7,024 nucleotides of DNA, from the NCBI GenBank assembly GCA_007133715.1, contig SLMF01000388.1, positions 1 to 7,024 of the forward strand, written 5' to 3'. The first letter of the stretch is position 1. The number at the start of each line of letters is the position of its first letter. Both the position numbers and the translations under genes were made by a program. Origin of the DNA: Planctomycetaceae bacterium. GTDB taxonomy: Bacteria; Planctomycetota; Planctomycetia; Pirellulales; Pirellulaceae. A model generated the notes under the pieces. That model had not been told where the DNA came from. It did not search any database and was given only the letters and a program-made list of their open reading frames with translations. Below are positions 5,339-7,024 of this stretch, piece by piece.

Positions 5339-7024
5339 TCAGACCTGCCGACTTCCCTCCAAGTGCTCGCTGAGGAACTGAAACAAATCTCCCTTTTCCA
5401 CATCGTCCTCCGTGCGGAAACGTAACTTGATCAAGTCGCGTTCGGGATGATTTCCATTCAATTCACGGTCCCAGGCCAAGCCGGTGACGCGGCCGAAACC
5501 CACCATGTTCTTGGGGCCGGTCAGCGTCAGTTCCAAAGCGGCGGGCTTCTTGGTGTGCAAGGTGGCCCACGGTTGCTGTAACCCCGGCGGCAGGAAATGG
5601 ACCAGCTGCTGGTTGCCCCACTGGTATTGACCGTCCGGCGCGAGTTCGTCCAGCAGGCCCAACACCCGTTCTAAGAGTTCGGGGGGCCACACCACCCTTT
5701 TTCCTGGCGGAAATCCTTTTCGTAAAAGATGCCAACGTTTGCCCAGCTTCTTCCAGGGCAGATGCATCTCCAACTTCTGCGGACTGACCAGTTGCTGGAA
5801 GCTGTCCGCCGCTTGATCGACAAAATCCCAAAATACGGGCGTGTCGATTTCTTCCAAACGGTGGACGCGGATTTCGACTTCTTGCCAGGGCCCCCGCTGG
5901 CGGCGGCAGCGCACCCGGGGTTCGTTGCCATACAGAGGGATTTCGTCGAGTTCGTTCAGGGTCTTCAAATCCAGCACGCCTGCCAATTGCCGGGAAGCCG
6001 CTAAGGCCGCACCTGTCCGAAACTTCAGTTTCAGCAGCCACGCCTCGCCCGTTATCGCATGCAGGAACCAACCGCGTGACTTCTTTTCGCCGGTAACCTC
6101 GACCACGCTCCGAGAATTCCAGTCCGTTTGAAAATCACCCCGTTGCTGAAGGCGGTCGATGACTCGTTCGAGAATCCGACCGTCCCAATGGCACGGTTCG
6201 CCACGGCGTCCTACGCGATCCTGCGTGTGCCACTGGCGGCCGTCGATTTGCCACGGCATGCGAACCTCGCGACCGACGTCACGGAGTTCGACATCGTCCG
6301 GCTGCGATTGCACTTCTTCCAGGGGGCAACGAGTGACTCGGGGGCGATGGGGCCCCGCGACCAACACGGGGGTCAGGGCCCGGGCGGTGTGGGATATCTC
6401 GGAGGCGATGCCCGACGCGGCGCGCGATGCTCCCGGCTCGGAAAGGCGATTGTCAGACGAGGCGGAGCGGCGTCGCAGCGCCGGGCGCACGCTGGCTGTG
6501 GCGACGATGTGCTCGGGCGGCCCCTCCACAACCACCCGCCCGCCACCCGCGCCCGCCTCGGGCCCCAAGTCGATGACCCAATCCGCTTGCTTGATCAGAT
6601 CCAGATTGTGCTCGATGACCACGACCGAATTGCCCAGATCGACCAGACGATGGAGAACGTCCAGCAGCCGCGCCAAATCGTCAAAGTGGAGGCCCGTGGT
6701 CGGCTCATCCAGCAGGTACAGCGTGCGACCGGTGTCGGGCCGGGCAAGTTCCGCGGCCAGCTTGACCCGCTGTGCTTCCCCGCCGGACAGTGTGGGCGAA
6801 GGCTGCCCCAGCGTCAGGTAGTCCAGTCCGACATCGCACAGCGTCTGCAAGATGCGGCGAATCTTGGGCAGATTCCCCAGCATCCGCAGGGCGTCCCCGC
6901 AGGTCATCTCCAGCACATCACTGATCGAATGCCCGTGATAGGTCACCGCCAGCGTCTCGGGGTTGTACCGACGTCCTCGACAGGTTTCGCATTGGACCCA
7001 GACGTCGGGCAGAAAGTGCATCTC
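5339..7024 (-). CDS. uvrA: Excinuclease ABC subunit A (UvrA), C-terminal part, with a long duplicated-domain extension
   Basis: The gene enters from beyond base 7024; about 561 residues are visible, numbered here from the Met at 7021. UvrA is the damage-recognition ATPase of nucleotide excision repair. [18 protein letters not shown] (3-20) is the second half of the C-terminal zinc finger; the ABC signature [16 protein letters not shown] is at 78-93, Walker [13 protein letters not shown] at 101-112, and the switch-His segment [16 protein letters not shown] at 133-148. Ordinary UvrA ends soon after EGPPEHIVA (166-174). Here a basic and Ser/Ala-rich linker (175-253) follows, then ~305 residues of unrecognised sequence that contain one domain twice. 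Copy 1 is about 254-409 and copy 2 about 420-558, sharing PW, GRxWH/GKRWH, W, LERV and a W..LH pattern. The stop is at 5339-5341. nrfH follows on the same strand. Planctomycetes often carry unusually large UvrA proteins; whether this is the main UvrA or a paralog cannot be told from the fragment. Confidence 0.9.
   Translation of the reverse strand, partial: EMHFLPDVWVQCETCRGRRYNPETLAVTYHGHSISDVLEMTCGDALRMLGNLPKIRRILQTLCDVGLDYLTLGQPSPTLSGGEAQRVKLAAELARPDTGRTLYLLDEPTTGLHFDDLARLLDVLHRLVDLGNSVVVIEHNLDLIKQADWVIDLGPEAGAGGGRVVVEGPPEHIVATASVRPALRRRSASSDNRLSEPGASRAASGIASEISHTARALTPVLVAGPHRPRVTRCPLEEVQSQPDDVELRDVGREVRMPWQIDGRQWHTQDRVGRRGEPCHWDGRILERVIDRLQQRGDFQTDWNSRSVVEVTGEKKSRGWFLHAITGEAWLLKLKFRTGAALAASRQLAGVLDLKTLNELDEIPLYGNEPRVRCRRQRGPWQEVEIRVHRLEEIDTPVFWDFVDQAADSFQQLVSPQKLEMHLPWKKLGKRWHLLRKGFPPGKRVVWPPELLERVLGLLDELAPDGQYQWGNQQLVHFLPPGLQQPWATLHTKKPAALELTLTGPKNMVGFGRVTGLAWDRELNGNHPERDLIKLRFRTEDDVEKGDLFQFLSEHLEGSRQV

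Noticed and set aside
5424..5433. CTTGATCAAG palindrome resembling an FNR/Crp site upstream of nrfH
   Set aside because: It lacks the four-base spacer of FNR sites, lies within uvrA coding sequence and is about 190 bases from the likely nrfH start.
6159..6821. 220-codon open frame on the plus strand, rich in Arg and Ser
   Set aside because: It is antisense to the UvrA signature and Walker B region; the Arg/Ser bias is what a GC-rich shadow frame gives.
1..7024. A hidden defence island, toxin-antitoxin pair, CRISPR array or RNA gene
   Set aside because: All long coding stretches are accounted for by recognisable genes. The MazG-like protein is not next to a toxin, no direct-repeat array with spacers exists, and no tRNA or rRNA sequence is seen.

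Overview
The window most likely comes from a planctomycete, probably of the Pirellulales type. This is inferred from the style of the genes, not from a database match. The clues are an ECF sigma factor followed by an anti-sigma-like membrane protein that carries features of the DUF1559 / H-X9-DG pseudopilin family; GTACTCGTACTC-type intergenic repeats; weak ribosome binding sites; and an NrfA whose catalytic heme site is CXXCH instead of CXXCK. GC content is moderate to high.

Layout. Positions 1-200 (+) hold the C-terminal end of a beta-carbonic anhydrase. Everything else is on the minus strand, so it is described here from right to left. The C-terminal part of a UvrA-type ABC ATPase (5339-7024, running off the window) carries a ~380-residue extension that contains a domain present twice in tandem. 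Next comes nrfHA: a tetraheme quinol dehydrogenase (nrfH, ending at 4720) and a pentaheme ammonia-forming nitrite reductase (nrfA, 3120-4673). A ~320-bp gap (2796-3119) follows, filled with nested inverted repeats. Then come a MazG-like NTP pyrophosphohydrolase and QueD, joined by an ATGA stop/start overlap (2026-2795). A ~200-bp gap carries a good sigma70-like promoter. Last is the ECF sigma / anti-sigma-like pair (180-1826), whose end overlaps the carbonic anhydrase gene tail to tail by 21 bases.

How the genes work together. NrfH and NrfA form a complete membrane module that takes electrons from quinol and reduces nitrite to ammonium outside the cytoplasm. The sigma factor and its membrane partner probably form a signalling pair. 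MazG-like and QueD are translationally coupled, but their metabolic link is unclear. I see no defence system, CRISPR array, tRNA, rRNA or intact mobile element. The points most worth following up are the duplicated domain on UvrA, the all-CXXCH NrfA, the anti-sigma/pseudopilin-like fusion, and the nested palindromic repeats between nrfA and the MazG-like gene.
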